The notes: generated by a model not told the origin, from the letters alone. A DNA stretch of 43,567 nt from Chloroflexota bacterium (GCA_022567135.1 JADFHP010000006.1:1-43567), one strand, 5' to 3'; counted from the stretch's first letter, positions 7,799 through 16,343 are shown. Numbers and translations: made by a program.

Positions 7799-9382
7799 TC
7801 ACTCCGATGTTGTGGTGTCATGGAACTGCTCACGCAACTGGCTTTTCATCACTTTGCCGAGCTGGCTGCGCGGGAGTTCGTCCACGAAGTGGACCGCTTC
7901 GGGCCGCTTGAAGCTTGCCATTCGCTCCCGGCACCAGTGGATGATCGCGTCCTGGTCGCTGCTCGCGCCCGGCGCCGGCACGACGATCGCGTGAACCACC
8001 TCGCCCCATGTTTCGTCGGGAATGCCGATAACGGCGGACTCGGCTACGGCGGGGTGCTGGTCGAGTATCGATTCGACCTCTTCCGGAGAGATCATTTCGC
8101 CTGCCCGCTTTATGAATTCCCGGGCCCGGCCGGCGAGGAATATGTAGCCGTCCTCGTCTGACCATCCGAGATCGCCTGTGTGCAGCCAGCCGCTCTGCAG
8201 GGCGCCCGCGGTGGCCTCCGGCTGGTTCCAGTAGCCCTTCATTAGCCGCTCGCCGCGCGCGATGATCTCGCCGGTATCTCCCTGCGCGACCTGGTTTCCT
8301 GTTTCATCGACTATTCGAACTTCGACATCCGGCAGCGGCCGGCCAATGGACCGCAGCCGGGCTCTCTTCTCTTCGATCTGCTCAGGCGTGCCTTCGAGCC
8401 GGTGATCCGCGGGCGAGAGCTGGGTGATCGTCGAGGCAGTTTCCGTCTGGCCGAACGCGTTAATGAACTGGGCATTCGGGAACTTTTCCAGAGCGCTGAG
8501 CAGCACCGCCTCGGGCATGGCGGCAGCGCCGTAAGTGATGACGTTGAGGCTGGAGAGGTCCCAGTCGCCGAATGTCTCATGCTCCAAGAGCGATTTGAGC
8601 ATTGTGGGAACGACCATTGCCAGGCTGACCTTTTCGTCCTGTACCAGGCGGAGCCACGACTCGGGCTCAAACTGGGGCTGCAGGACGAGGGTGCGTCCAC
8701 CGTAGATGCCGGCCATCATCGCCTGTGCGCCTGCGATGTGGTAGAGCGGGACGGTGAGCAGCGTGCGTTCGGCGCTCTCGGGATCAGGGTCGGCTGGATC
8801 GACATTGGACATCACGTAGCCACAGAAGCTTGAGTGGGTGAGGACTACGCCTTTGGGCTGGGTGCTGGTGCCGGATGTGAACATGATCATCGCGGCGTCG
8901 CTGTCCGAGGCCCGGGGGGAGATATCCGCCGGAACCGAAGCATCGATAAGGGCGTCGTACGAATCCCAACCGGGGGCGGCACCGATGACGATTCGCGCGG
9001 TGGCTTGCCTGGACGATACGATTGCCTCATCGAGGAGCGATGCGTATCGCTGGCCCGAAATCACTGCCCGGGGGCTGATCTCGTGGAGCATTTCGGCGAC
9101 TTCGGACACTCGGGCGCGGTAGTTGACGGGAACGAAAACCGCATCCAACAGGACGCAGGCGAAAAACGCCTCGCCGAATTCGAAGCCGTTCACCTCCATC
9201 ATTGCTACCCGGTCGCCGCGCACGACGCCGGCGTCCTTCAAGGCGGTTGCCAGTTTCCGCGCCCGATTTTCGATCTCCGAGAACGTGGCTCTTCGCTTCG
9301 GCTCTTTGCCAGAGATGAAAGCGGTCCGGTCCGGGACGATGGCTGTAGCGATCTGGAGCAAGTCGAAGGTATTCAGAGCCAT
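7799..9382 (-). CDS. Acyl-CoA synthetase / AMP-dependent ligase
   Basis: A 527-aa member of the ANL adenylating family (FadD-like), activating a carboxylic acid to acyl-AMP and then acyl-CoA. The P-loop-like motif MFTSGTSTQPKGVVLTH is near residues 170-185. AFGQTE and GWLHTGDLGWSDEDGYIFLAGRAREFIKRAGEMISPEEVE carry the hinge Asp and the conserved Arg/Lys region. The C-terminal lysine expected for adenylation is within GKVMKSQLRE. Length is typical. The ATG overlaps the end of the upstream enoyl-CoA hydratase gene by 10 nt, so translation is likely coupled. With two crotonase-family genes upstream it forms an acid-degradation or side-chain-modifying operon; the acid itself is unknown. Confidence 0.9.
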   Translation of the reverse strand: MALNTFDLLQIATAIVPDRTAFISGKEPKRRATFSEIENRARKLATALKDAGVVRGDRVAMMEVNGFEFGEAFFACVLLDAVFVPVNYRARVSEVAEMLHEISPRAVISGQRYASLLDEAIVSSRQATARIVIGAAPGWDSYDALIDASVPADISPRASDSDAAMIMFTSGTSTQPKGVVLTHSSFCGYVMSNVDPADPDPESAERTLLTVPLYHIAGAQAMMAGIYGGRTLVLQPQFEPESWLRLVQDEKVSLAMVVPTMLKSLLEHETFGDWDLSSLNVITYGAAAMPEAVLLSALEKFPNAQFINAFGQTETASTITQLSPADHRLEGTPEQIEEKRARLRSIGRPLPDVEVRIVDETGNQVAQGDTGEIIARGERLMKGYWNQPEATAGALQSGWLHTGDLGWSDEDGYIFLAGRAREFIKRAGEMISPEEVESILDQHPAVAESAVIGIPDETWGEVVHAIVVPAPGASSDQDAIIHWCRERMASFKRPEAVHFVDELPRSQLGKVMKSQLREQFHDTTTSE

Positions 9383-10131
9383 GTCCTCGGGGTCGATTCG
9401 CCCGCTGGGTGGGCGGCTAATTGCTGCGCGATTTCGGCTTCGGTGGCGAGTCCGTCTGAGAGCGGTTGATCCAGTGCGGCATGAACGGCCCGCCTGACGC
9501 CAATGGCTGCCTCTCCGGGGAGTTGCACGAGTGAGCGCGCCAGCTCATCGGTGTCCGGTCCAAGATTTTCTCGCTCTACGAGGCGATGCACAAGCCCTAT
9601 GGCGAGCGCTTCATCGGCCTGCACGGTCCGGCCGGTGAGCAGCAGTCCGAGCGCCCTCCCCTGCCGCAGATGCCGTGGCAGGGTCTGCGTCCCTGTGGCA
9701 GCCGGTATGAGGCCCAGGCTGGTCTCCGGCATGGCGAAGCGGACGTCCCGGCTGGCGATTCTCATGTCACACAGGAGCGCGATCTCCAGCCCGGAGCCTA
9801 TGACGTGGCCGTGGAGAGCGGCGATAGTGGGGGCGGGCAGCCGCCGGAGGAGGCCGAAGACATCGCGCTCCCAACGCACTATGCGTGCGATCTCAATTGA
9901 GGGCGCGGTCCCGAATTCGGTGAGATCGGCGCCGGCGCAAAAGCCTCTTTCGCCCGCGCCCCGAATTACCACGCAGCGAATCTCGCGATCGATCTCGATC
10001 GCGGAGAAGACGGACCAGAGGTCGTCGCGCATCTGAATGTTGTAGGCGTTGATCTGGTCCGGCCTGTTCAGAGTGACGGTGCCGATTCCATCGTTCTTGG
10101 TAAACAGAACGGTTTCGAATCCGGTGGTCAT
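9373..10131 (-). CDS. Enoyl-CoA hydratase/isomerase (crotonase family), active-site intact
   Basis: A 252-aa crotonase-fold enzyme, expected to hydrate or isomerise enoyl-CoA thioesters. The oxyanion-hole segment GFCAGADLTEFG (residues about 61-72) and HGHVIGSGLEIALLCD are present. Both catalytic glutamates of the hydratase family are kept: Glu in GSGLEIA (equivalent to rat Glu144) and Glu in MPETSLG (Glu164). GTQTLPR follows as expected. It overlaps the upstream crotonase gene by 4 nt (ATGA) and the downstream ligase by 10 nt. This arrangement supports one polycistron. Confidence 0.9.
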   Translation of the reverse strand: MTTGFETVLFTKNDGIGTVTLNRPDQINAYNIQMRDDLWSVFSAIEIDREIRCVVIRGAGERGFCAGADLTEFGTAPSIEIARIVRWERDVFGLLRRLPAPTIAALHGHVIGSGLEIALLCDMRIASRDVRFAMPETSLGLIPAATGTQTLPRHLRQGRALGLLLTGRTVQADEALAIGLVHRLVERENLGPDTDELARSLVQLPGEAAIGVRRAVHAALDQPLSDGLATEAEIAQQLAAHPAGESTPRTWL

Positions 10132-10907
10132 GAGGCGTCCCGGGGCGCTCCGGGCATACGGGGCTTGCGACCCTCCCGGAATGCGGCCAGTCCCTCTTGC
10201 CGCTCATCCTTGCCATGAAGGAGGAAGCTGAGATCAGCTTCCAGTTTCGCGCCCTCATCGAACGTCATGTCGCCCGCTGCGAGCACGGCTTTTTTGGTGT
10301 ACGCGGATGCCTGGATGCCATGCCGTGCGATGTCTCGTGCAACTTGCTCAGCCCGGGAATGTGGGTCCGCTGCGATCTCCGTGATCAGGCCGCGTGAGCG
10401 CGCCTCATCGGCAGCAACTGTTTCGCCGGTGAGAAGCATCTCCGTGGCCAGTGCGGGTCCGGCGATCCTCGTCAGGCGCTGGGTCCCGCCGTCAAACGGG
10501 AACCCGCCGTTCACAACTTGACGCATCGCGAGGCACGTATCGGGGGATGCGATGCGGATATCGGCCGCGAGGGCCAGTTCCAGGCCCTGATCGGCAACGG
10601 TTCCGGTGAGCGCGGCGATGACCGGTTGCACGAGCTGTCCGAGTGGGGCGGCAACTCGGGCGTTCGCGAAATCAGGGGCCTGGTGGTCCGGGGGGGCCGG
10701 CGGGCGGCCTCCTACGCAGAAATCGGGGAGGGTCGAGCGGACTATTACTGCGCGCACTCCCTGGTCGCCGGCAATCGTCTCGCAGGCTTCTCGAAACGCT
10801 CTCGCGAGGGCGGTGTCGATCAGATTGCCGGTTTCCGGGGAGTTCAGCGTGATTACGGCGAGCGTGTCCCGAACTGAGAGCAGGACCGATCGTTCAGACG
10901 CCGGCAC
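10128..10907 (-). CDS. Crotonase-family protein with altered second catalytic residue
   Basis: A 259-aa enoyl-CoA hydratase/isomerase relative. QGLELALAAD supplies the first catalytic Glu, but the second is replaced: AMRQVVNGGFPFDGGTQRLTR aligns without gaps to AMPETSLGLIPAATGTQTLPR of the neighbouring hydratase, putting Gln where Glu164 lies. The oxyanion-hole region also deviates (DFCVGGRPPAPPDHQ, not CAGADL). It may be an isomerase, thioesterase or dehydratase-type crotonase rather than a hydratase. The start codon is GTG, overlapping the TAG stop of the protease gene by one base (TAGTG). It overlaps the next crotonase gene by 4 nt. It sits second in the protease-crotonase-crotonase-ligase operon. 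Confidence 0.85.
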   Translation of the reverse strand: MPASERSVLLSVRDTLAVITLNSPETGNLIDTALARAFREACETIAGDQGVRAVIVRSTLPDFCVGGRPPAPPDHQAPDFANARVAAPLGQLVQPVIAALTGTVADQGLELALAADIRIASPDTCLAMRQVVNGGFPFDGGTQRLTRIAGPALATEMLLTGETVAADEARSRGLITEIAADPHSRAEQVARDIARHGIQASAYTKKAVLAAGDMTFDEGAKLEADLSFLLHGKDERQEGLAAFREGRKPRMPGAPRDAS

Positions 10908-11698
10908 TATCCGGCGTTCCCGGCAGTTCCGGAATGGTCGAACGGCGAGGCGATTCCGGCTGCCGCGGGCATCAGGACCTTGACCGTCGCGCGGACCTTC
11001 TCGGCTGGCACGGCGAATGAGATAGCGCGGGTGGAGTCAGGCGCCGATGTGACGATTCCCACCAACCGGCCATGGCCGTCTACCAGCGCGCCTCCGCTGA
11101 CTCCCGGCTCTACGGCGGCGGTGGTCTGGATCAGGCCGTCGACGAGGTCACCCGAGAAGTTTCGCGTAGTACGGCCCAGGACGTTGACAATGCCGTCTGA
11201 GACGACGAACCCGATCTTTGGCGGGCGTCCGACGGCGAGAACGACGCGTCCGGGCGCCACACGGGCGTCTGTCAGGTCGATCGGCGAGAGGTCCCTCGCG
11301 TCTATCTTCAGCAGGGCGAGATCGTCTGCCTCGTTGCGTCCGACGACTACGGCGGGATACTCGACGTCGCCAGAACCTGTGACCGGAATGGTGATCGTTA
11401 TGAGTTCGGCCCTCGAGACGACGTGGGCGGCTGTGACGATGAGTCCATCACGGGATATGACGACACCGGACCCGACGCTGCCGACGTGGCTCTGGCTGGG
11501 GTAGCCGGGCGCGCCGAGCGGGCCCAGACGTTCAATGCGTATTGCAACGATTGACCGGGCTACCGATTGCGCGACCGTCTCTACCGCATCGGAGATGGTG
11601 TCCAGCAGATCAGCCGCCGTAGCGAGATCGGTTGCCGGGGCTGGGGCTGGCGGCTCTCCGGTGTGGCCGTCCGGCCTGGTGATCTCTGAGTGAGGCAC
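10907..11698 (-). CDS. Trypsin-like serine protease, HtrA/S1C-like, without PDZ or signal peptide
   Basis: A 263-aa chymotrypsin-fold protease. The catalytic triad is readable: His in VTAAHVV (about 97), Asp in EADDLALLKID and Ser in EPGVSGGALVD. GSGVVISRDGLIVTAAHV is typical of the DegP/HtrA group. HtrA proteins normally add one or two PDZ domains and a signal or membrane anchor. This one ends shortly after the protease domain and starts with a polar Pro/Ala-rich stretch (HTGEPPAPAPATDLATAADLL), so it looks cytoplasmic. It is the first gene of the operon with the crotonases and ligase. The functional link to acyl-CoA metabolism is not obvious. Confidence 0.85.
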   Translation of the reverse strand: MPHSEITRPDGHTGEPPAPAPATDLATAADLLDTISDAVETVAQSVARSIVAIRIERLGPLGAPGYPSQSHVGSVGSGVVISRDGLIVTAAHVVSRAELITITIPVTGSGDVEYPAVVVGRNEADDLALLKIDARDLSPIDLTDARVAPGRVVLAVGRPPKIGFVVSDGIVNVLGRTTRNFSGDLVDGLIQTTAAVEPGVSGGALVDGHGRLVGIVTSAPDSTRAISFAVPAEKVRATVKVLMPAAAGIASPFDHSGTAGNAG

Positions 11699-11825
11699 CG
11701 GATTCGGCTTCCTTCCATAGCCCAGTGGCCACAGCCCTCCGGCATCGACTCCAATAGCACTGGAACCGCCGGTTGATTGGGCTGAGGGTCTCAGATTCTA
11801 CACATGAAACCCGTTGGGAATGCGA

Positions 11826-12692
11826 TCACCATCGCAGGGCGACTATTTCTTCGACATCTTTTCTGGCCGGGATGCCGCTCAATCCGACGCCCGTTACGGA
11901 GAGTGAAGCAGCGGCTGAAGCGAAGCGGGCTGCGGCATCAATATCGCCTGTCTCACGCAGCCGGATCAGGTAGGCGGCGGCCCACACGTCACCCGCCCCG
12001 GTCGGGTCGATTTCGTCCACTGGCGGAGTCGCGATGTTGCCCGTATCCCGCGCGGTGTAGAGTTCGGCGCCCTCCGGTCCCCGTGTGCGGACCACGACTT
12101 CGGCAACGCTGGTCCAGGCGCGGGCTTGATGCGGGTCGATCTCGTTGTGTGATGCGATCGCGAGCGCGACTCGTGATCCCCCGGTGGTCGGAAGTTCCGG
12201 TTGCACCGTGACGATGCCATATTCGTCCCAGTGCCTGAAAAAACCTTGCAGCACCAGCCCTGTTGAGGTTGTGGACCGGGAAAACCATGATCGTGCGCCT
12301 GCAGGAAGCTCGCGGGCGAGCGGGCAGATCACCACTATGGGAACGGAGTTCCAGGAGTCCGGGACGTCCGATCGTGCGATGTCCCCGCCCCGGGCGGCCA
12401 GCCACTGTTTTCGATTTCCCGCCTGGTACAGGTTCTGGAACGTGGTGGTATTCGGGGATTCGACATTAATCGCGGTTACGCCGGGCAATATTTCGGCGAA
12501 TGGATAGTCGCTTCTTGCAGAGGTCAGGACAGCCGCGTTCAGGCCCATCGACGCGGCTGTGAGCGCTGCGTATGCCGCGGCGCCGCCGTACCGGCGCTCA
12601 CCTTCGGGATGCGCCGGTGTCGGCGTTATGTCGATGGTGACGTGGCCGATCGCAACGAAATCGGGTGACTCACGACGGGCCGAATTGCCCAT
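11826..12692 (-). CDS. PfkB-family carbohydrate/nucleoside kinase
   Basis: A 288-aa ribokinase-like kinase. The N-terminal FVAIGHVTIDI and YGGAAAYAALTAASMGL correspond to the substrate-binding GG region. DPTGAGDVWAAAYLIRL near residue 240 is the PfkB signature 2, with the catalytic Asp in GAGD. Length is typical of ribokinases, although the middle is divergent, so the sugar or nucleoside substrate cannot be named. It lies 67 nt downstream of jag on the same strand and may be read from the rpmH-jag operon. The 127 nt beyond its stop, before the protease gene, show nothing notable. Confidence 0.85.
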   Translation of the reverse strand: MGNSARRESPDFVAIGHVTIDITPTPAHPEGERRYGGAAAYAALTAASMGLNAAVLTSARSDYPFAEILPGVTAINVESPNTTTFQNLYQAGNRKQWLAARGGDIARSDVPDSWNSVPIVVICPLARELPAGARSWFSRSTTSTGLVLQGFFRHWDEYGIVTVQPELPTTGGSRVALAIASHNEIDPHQARAWTSVAEVVVRTRGPEGAELYTARDTGNIATPPVDEIDPTGAGDVWAAAYLIRLRETGDIDAAARFASAAASLSVTGVGLSGIPARKDVEEIVALRW

Positions 12693-12759
12693 CAGGCGCC
12701 TCCTCGTTGCCTGTCGGGCCTGCTGGGCCGGTTGGGCTTAAATATTCCGGCCTTAAGGC

Positions 12760-13719
12760 TCAGTTCTTCAGCAGCACTACCACGCGGCGTTGATCACCAT
12801 GGCCGCGGCTCTGGGTGTCCACGTCCGGGTGATCGACGAGTGTGATGTGGATGATGCGCCGGTCGGCCGCGTTCATGGGCTGGAGAGTCTGTGACTCGCC
12901 GCTACTGAGCGCGCTCTCGGCGGCCCGCTCGGCTGTATCTCTCAGCGCGTCCTGCCGTCTCTCGCGATAGCCCTCCACGTCGATGGTGATGTATGCCGGT
13001 CGGTCCATCTTCTTGTTAATGACCATATTGACGAGGAATTGAAGTGCCTGGAGCGTTTCGCCGCGCCTTCCGATCAGGAGCCCGGAGTCCTCGCCCTCAA
13101 TCTCAAACGCTACGTCGCAATCATCTGAAATTTCCGACACATAAGTCGTCACGGACACGTCCATGACGGAGAGGAAATAGTCGAGGACCTCGGCCGCCAC
13201 GGGCTCGACCTCCGGATCCGGGCCAGGCGTGTGTACGCGTTGTTCCCGTCGCCTTGGCCCGCTTTCCGGGGCTTCTTCGTCCCGTTCATCATCTGGTGGC
13301 CTGGCTTCGACGTCCGGTGAGGCCTCATCACGCATGGCCGGGCGCACGTCATCACGCATGGCGGGAGGCGCGTCGGCCGGATTGTCGCCGAGACGGGACC
13401 CGGAGCCGCCGCGGCCGCGGCTGCGGCCGCGTCCGCGCCTGCCCTGGCGGCCGCGCGATGATCCTGGCCGCCCTTCCTGTTCCGATTCGGATTCTTGCCC
13501 CGGCTCGGAAGACGGCTCGCCGGTCTGGAGAATATCCTCGTCTACGTCCTCAAGAGGCGTGACATTGATCTCGGCGGGCTCACCGCCGAAACCCAGAATC
13601 CCGGATCTGCCGGGATTAACGACGACGATTTCTACTTCTTCTCGATTTAGATCTAGAGTCTCTAGAGCGAGATCTGTTGCTTCGTCGACGGTTTTTCCGA
13701 TGAATTGGCGCGTCGGCAT
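12760..13719 (-). CDS. jag: RNA-binding protein Jag/KhpB (Jag-N, KH, R3H)
   Basis: A 319-aa RNA-binding protein of the SpoIIIJ-associated type. Domains in order are the Jag N-terminal domain (1-52, GKTVDEATDLALETL...GFGGEPAEI), a long charged linker (60-165) with the RG-rich stretch SRGRQGRRGRGRSRGRGG, a KH domain (about 170-250, GxxG loop IGRRGET) and an R3H domain (about 251-319, RRIIH). The linker is much longer than in Gram-positive Jag and is probably disordered. The ATG is well supported: GGGAGGGG lies about 10 nt upstream. The first 104 nt overlap the end of yidC in another frame. KhpB proteins bind RNA and influence cell-envelope processes; the YidC partnership is conserved. Confidence 0.93.
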   Translation of the reverse strand: MPTRQFIGKTVDEATDLALETLDLNREEVEIVVVNPGRSGILGFGGEPAEINVTPLEDVDEDILQTGEPSSEPGQESESEQEGRPGSSRGRQGRRGRGRSRGRGGSGSRLGDNPADAPPAMRDDVRPAMRDEASPDVEARPPDDERDEEAPESGPRRREQRVHTPGPDPEVEPVAAEVLDYFLSVMDVSVTTYVSEISDDCDVAFEIEGEDSGLLIGRRGETLQALQFLVNMVINKKMDRPAYITIDVEGYRERRQDALRDTAERAAESALSSGESQTLQPMNAADRRIIHITLVDHPDVDTQSRGHGDQRRVVVLLKN

Positions 13720-14569
13720 CGTCTGACGTCCCCTCCCTATCTGAAGTTTCGGTTTCGGCGCCCGTGGTCCCCGAGCCGACGGCAGCCAGCACTGGCTGGT
13801 CAGCCGAACCGGCTGATTTGAACGGGTTCTGCCTGCCTGTAACGAAATACTGAATCACGAATCCTGCGATGTTTGAGAACAGGATGTAGATGGCCAGGCC
13901 TGTTGGGAATTGAAACGTGAAGAACCCGAACATTATCGGCAGCATCCACAGCATGATCTGGTTCGTGGACTGTTGGCGGGGGTCCGTGGGGCGGGTCATT
14001 GTGGTCTTTTGTGTAAGCCACATCGTTCCGCCCACCAGGACCGGGAGCAAAATATTTATCGGCGGCGTCTGTGATGAGACGAGGCCCACCAGGTCCATGC
14101 CCAGAAAGTCGCTGCTCAGAGGCACGGATGAACGCGCCGGATTCCAGGAGTAGAGGAGGCCGTTGAGGTTGGCCATCCCCTCCGGCGTCGGTGGAACCGC
14201 TTTGAACAGGGCTCGGAACAGGCCGAACCAGATTGGCATCTGGATGACGAATGGTCCCAGGCAACCGATAGGCGAGACGCCGTTCTCCTTGTAGAGCCTC
14301 ATCGTCTCCCTGGAGAGGTTCGAGCGCGCGTCCTTGCTTTTGCCCTTGTACTTTTCCTGCAGCGCCTTGATCTTTGGCTGCAGCCCGCTCATGGCCTTCA
14401 TCTGCTTGGTTTGCCTGATGGTCAGAGGAATAAGAGCGAACCGAATCAGGAGGGTGAAGACGATGATGCTCAATCCGAAGTTGTCGAACAGCACGTCATA
14501 GAGGATCGCCAGGCTGTTGACCATCGGGCGCATGATGATCTCGTTCCAGAGAAGGCCGAAGATTTCCAT
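13616..14569 (-). CDS. yidC: Membrane protein insertase YidC/Oxa1
   Basis: A 317-aa insertase of the short Gram-positive/organelle type, placing proteins into the cytoplasmic membrane. The first transmembrane segment contains TLLIRFALIPLTIRQ with the conserved hydrophilic-groove Arg. A charged hairpin, QTKQMKAMSGLQPKIKALQEKYKG, follows. Later segments include GCLGPFVIQMPIWFGLFRAL and MLWMLPIMFGFFTFQFPTGLAIYILFSN. It lacks the large periplasmic domain of proteobacterial YidC and has no lipobox. The C-terminus is a strongly basic tail (RKNRRRSNRSRSRDSRSKSRRSRNRRR), like the ribosome-binding tails of Oxa1. This whole tail is encoded in the 104-nt overlap with jag. Confidence 0.95.
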   Translation of the reverse strand: MEIFGLLWNEIIMRPMVNSLAILYDVLFDNFGLSIIVFTLLIRFALIPLTIRQTKQMKAMSGLQPKIKALQEKYKGKSKDARSNLSRETMRLYKENGVSPIGCLGPFVIQMPIWFGLFRALFKAVPPTPEGMANLNGLLYSWNPARSSVPLSSDFLGMDLVGLVSSQTPPINILLPVLVGGTMWLTQKTTMTRPTDPRQQSTNQIMLWMLPIMFGFFTFQFPTGLAIYILFSNIAGFVIQYFVTGRQNPFKSAGSADQPVLAAVGSGTTGAETETSDREGTSDDADAPIHRKNRRRSNRSRSRDSRSKSRRSRNRRR

Positions 14570-14663
14570 CAGCTTGTCTCTGTGGCGCGCACTAAGGTGG
14601 AACAGATAAGGGTGCAGCGCATCGGGGTGGCCGGCATTGTGCTGCGGCGGGGCAACGTTGTCC

Positions 14664-16037
14664 TCATCCGCATCGCTCGCCTGACTGGAGCTTCAAGCAG
14701 CCCAGTTGCGACCTATCGCCGATTGAGAACCACTGAAACTCCCGATCAAGGGTGTGGACGTAGATGAGATTGTCTTTGACTACCGGCGATGCTTTCACGC
14801 CCGAGTTTGTGGCGAACTTGCCCAGTACCTGCCCGTTCGCGGTAGCGACGATCCATACTGCGTCTTCGCCGGAAGGTACGGCGAGCAGCCGGTCAGGCCG
14901 GCCGCCGCTCGGCGGCGGGGGACCATCGTAAATTGCAGGCTGCGCCACGATCTGGCCCTCGATCCCGGCCGGCGCCGCCCATACGGGCTGGCCGGAATCT
15001 CTGTTCAAAGCGAACACGTCACCGTCGAGCGTCGCGACGTAGACGATGTCACCGTCCACAACGGCTTTTGCCCATATCCAGGCCTTCGCGTCGAATTTCC
15101 ATTCGCCGGCGGGTTCGAGCGTCCTGCCGGTGGTGTCCCGAATGCGGGCTTCGAGGTCGAGCGCGTAGAAGCTGCCCTCAAAGTCGCCGACATACAACTT
15201 TCCGTCTACAAGCAGGGGGTCTGCTGTTGCCGCGCCATCCGTCTTGAAGCTCCATATGAGGCGGTCATGGAGGGTATCGATCTTTTCGGATATTCCTTCG
15301 GAAAGATCCACCGCGTAGACGTGGCTGTCCATGGATGTGAAATATGCCGTATCGTCGACGATGATGGGAGAGCCCCAGATCCGCTTTTCGACCGGGAACA
15401 TCCACTTGATACGGTCGCCGTCTACTCTGCCCGGGGTGGTGTCCAGGGCGATCAGGAAGCCGCCCGGATGTTTGTCGCCGCCGATCTCGGACGTTCCGAA
15501 AATCAGGGTGTCGCCGTAAAGAGCGATGTCGCCCACGATTTCGGTTTCGATGTTGAACCATCGGTTGAAGTCACCGCGGCTCTGCGGATCCTGGTTGGGC
15601 GGGGTATACGGTCTGAGGTCTCCCCAGAGATAGCCCGAACTGTCTCGCCGCTGCAGATTGAGGTTCTCGGCGTTTCTGTTGATCGCTATTACGTTTGCTT
15701 CGCAGTCGGCACTGCGGCAGTCATAGGTTGAGAGGAAGATGGCGTCTTCCGTGATTATCGGTTTGCCGTAAAACTTGCCGACTCCCAGGTCATCCCCCGG
15801 GAAAAATGCATCTCCGGAGTCCAGGAACCGGCCTGAATCCTGATCGAAAACGCGCAGGTCGCCATTCTTATCGGCGACGAAGATGCCGTCTTCGGTCACC
15901 ACCGGCTCGGCCCAGCCGCCACTCGGCGACAGTCCGCCGGTGCATGCGAGCGCGGCAAAAGCGAAGAGCGCGAGAAGGGCGGGAAGAAATTGCCGCACGC
16001 GGGGATTTGGACGGGATTGCCGGGGTTGCGAATTCAC
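14664..16037 (-). CDS. Beta-propeller (PQQ-like/BamB-like) lipoprotein
   Basis: A 457-aa exported protein. The signal sequence ends in a lipobox (FAALAC, Cys32). Repeated blade motifs follow: VTEDGIFVADKNGDLRVFDQDSG, VDDTAYFTSMDSHVYAVDLSEG, VDGKLYVGDFEGSFYALDLEA, VDGDIVYVATLDGDVFALNRDSG. These match PQQ-enzyme/BamB-type repeats, giving perhaps seven or eight blades. No catalytic residues of PQQ dehydrogenases are evident, so a scaffolding role is more likely. It lies between yidD and yidC, with its ATG overlapping the yidD stop by 4 nt and 94 nt before yidC. That position suggests it takes part in protein export or envelope assembly; this is inference. Confidence 0.85.
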   Translation of the reverse strand: MNSQPRQSRPNPRVRQFLPALLALFAFAALACTGGLSPSGGWAEPVVTEDGIFVADKNGDLRVFDQDSGRFLDSGDAFFPGDDLGVGKFYGKPIITEDAIFLSTYDCRSADCEANVIAINRNAENLNLQRRDSSGYLWGDLRPYTPPNQDPQSRGDFNRWFNIETEIVGDIALYGDTLIFGTSEIGGDKHPGGFLIALDTTPGRVDGDRIKWMFPVEKRIWGSPIIVDDTAYFTSMDSHVYAVDLSEGISEKIDTLHDRLIWSFKTDGAATADPLLVDGKLYVGDFEGSFYALDLEARIRDTTGRTLEPAGEWKFDAKAWIWAKAVVDGDIVYVATLDGDVFALNRDSGQPVWAAPAGIEGQIVAQPAIYDGPPPPSGGRPDRLLAVPSGEDAVWIVATANGQVLGKFATNSGVKASPVVKDNLIYVHTLDREFQWFSIGDRSQLGCLKLQSGERCG

Positions 16038-16309
16038 GTTAACGGCTGCTCGGCCGGCGAATCTCCGTCATCGAGATCAGGTGAATGCGCCGCATGCGAG
16101 TCCGGCACCGGGTCATAACCGCCACCAGATGCGGGCTGGCACCTTCCTATCCGGCCTGCGGCCAAACGGAATCCGGAAACGACGCCATGCTTCTGAATTG
16201 CTTCCGCGGCGTAGGCGGAGCAGGTTGGCTCGTACTTGCACTGGCCGGGCCAGTACGGCGAGATCACCAGTTTGTAGAACTTGATAAGGAGAAGAGGTAT
16301 GAATTTCAT
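16034..16309 (-). CDS. yidD: Membrane protein insertion efficiency factor YidD
   Basis: A 91-aa YidD homologue. The family core is clear: LIKFYKLVISPYWPGQCKYEPTCSAYAAEAIQKHG, followed by the RC region (GRIGRCQPASGGGYDPVP). An amphipathic N-terminal helix associates with the membrane, and the protein assists YidC-mediated insertion. A short acidic C-terminal extension (DLDDGDSPAEQPLT) goes beyond the usual end. It overlaps the propeller lipoprotein gene by 4 nt. It is separated from rnpA by 110 nt that contain a strong hairpin. Confidence 0.95.
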   Translation of the reverse strand: MKFIPLLLIKFYKLVISPYWPGQCKYEPTCSAYAAEAIQKHGVVSGFRLAAGRIGRCQPASGGGYDPVPDSHAAHSPDLDDGDSPAEQPLT

Positions 16310-16323
16310 TCAGATAATGGAAA

Positions 16324-16343
16324 GGAGGGGTTGGCTCCCCTCC
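16324..16343. repeat. Inverted repeat between rnpA and yidD
   Basis: GGAGGGG-TTGGCT-CCCCTCC forms a perfect 7-bp GC-rich stem with a 6-nt loop in the rnpA-yidD gap. No T-run follows on the minus strand, so it may stabilise or attenuate the transcript rather than end it. Its arms resemble those of the palindrome at 35065-35084. Confidence 0.5.

Noticed and set aside
13229-13726. 165-codon plus-strand Arg/Ser/Pro-rich ORF
   Set aside because: Low-complexity shadow of the RG-rich linker of jag on the other strand.
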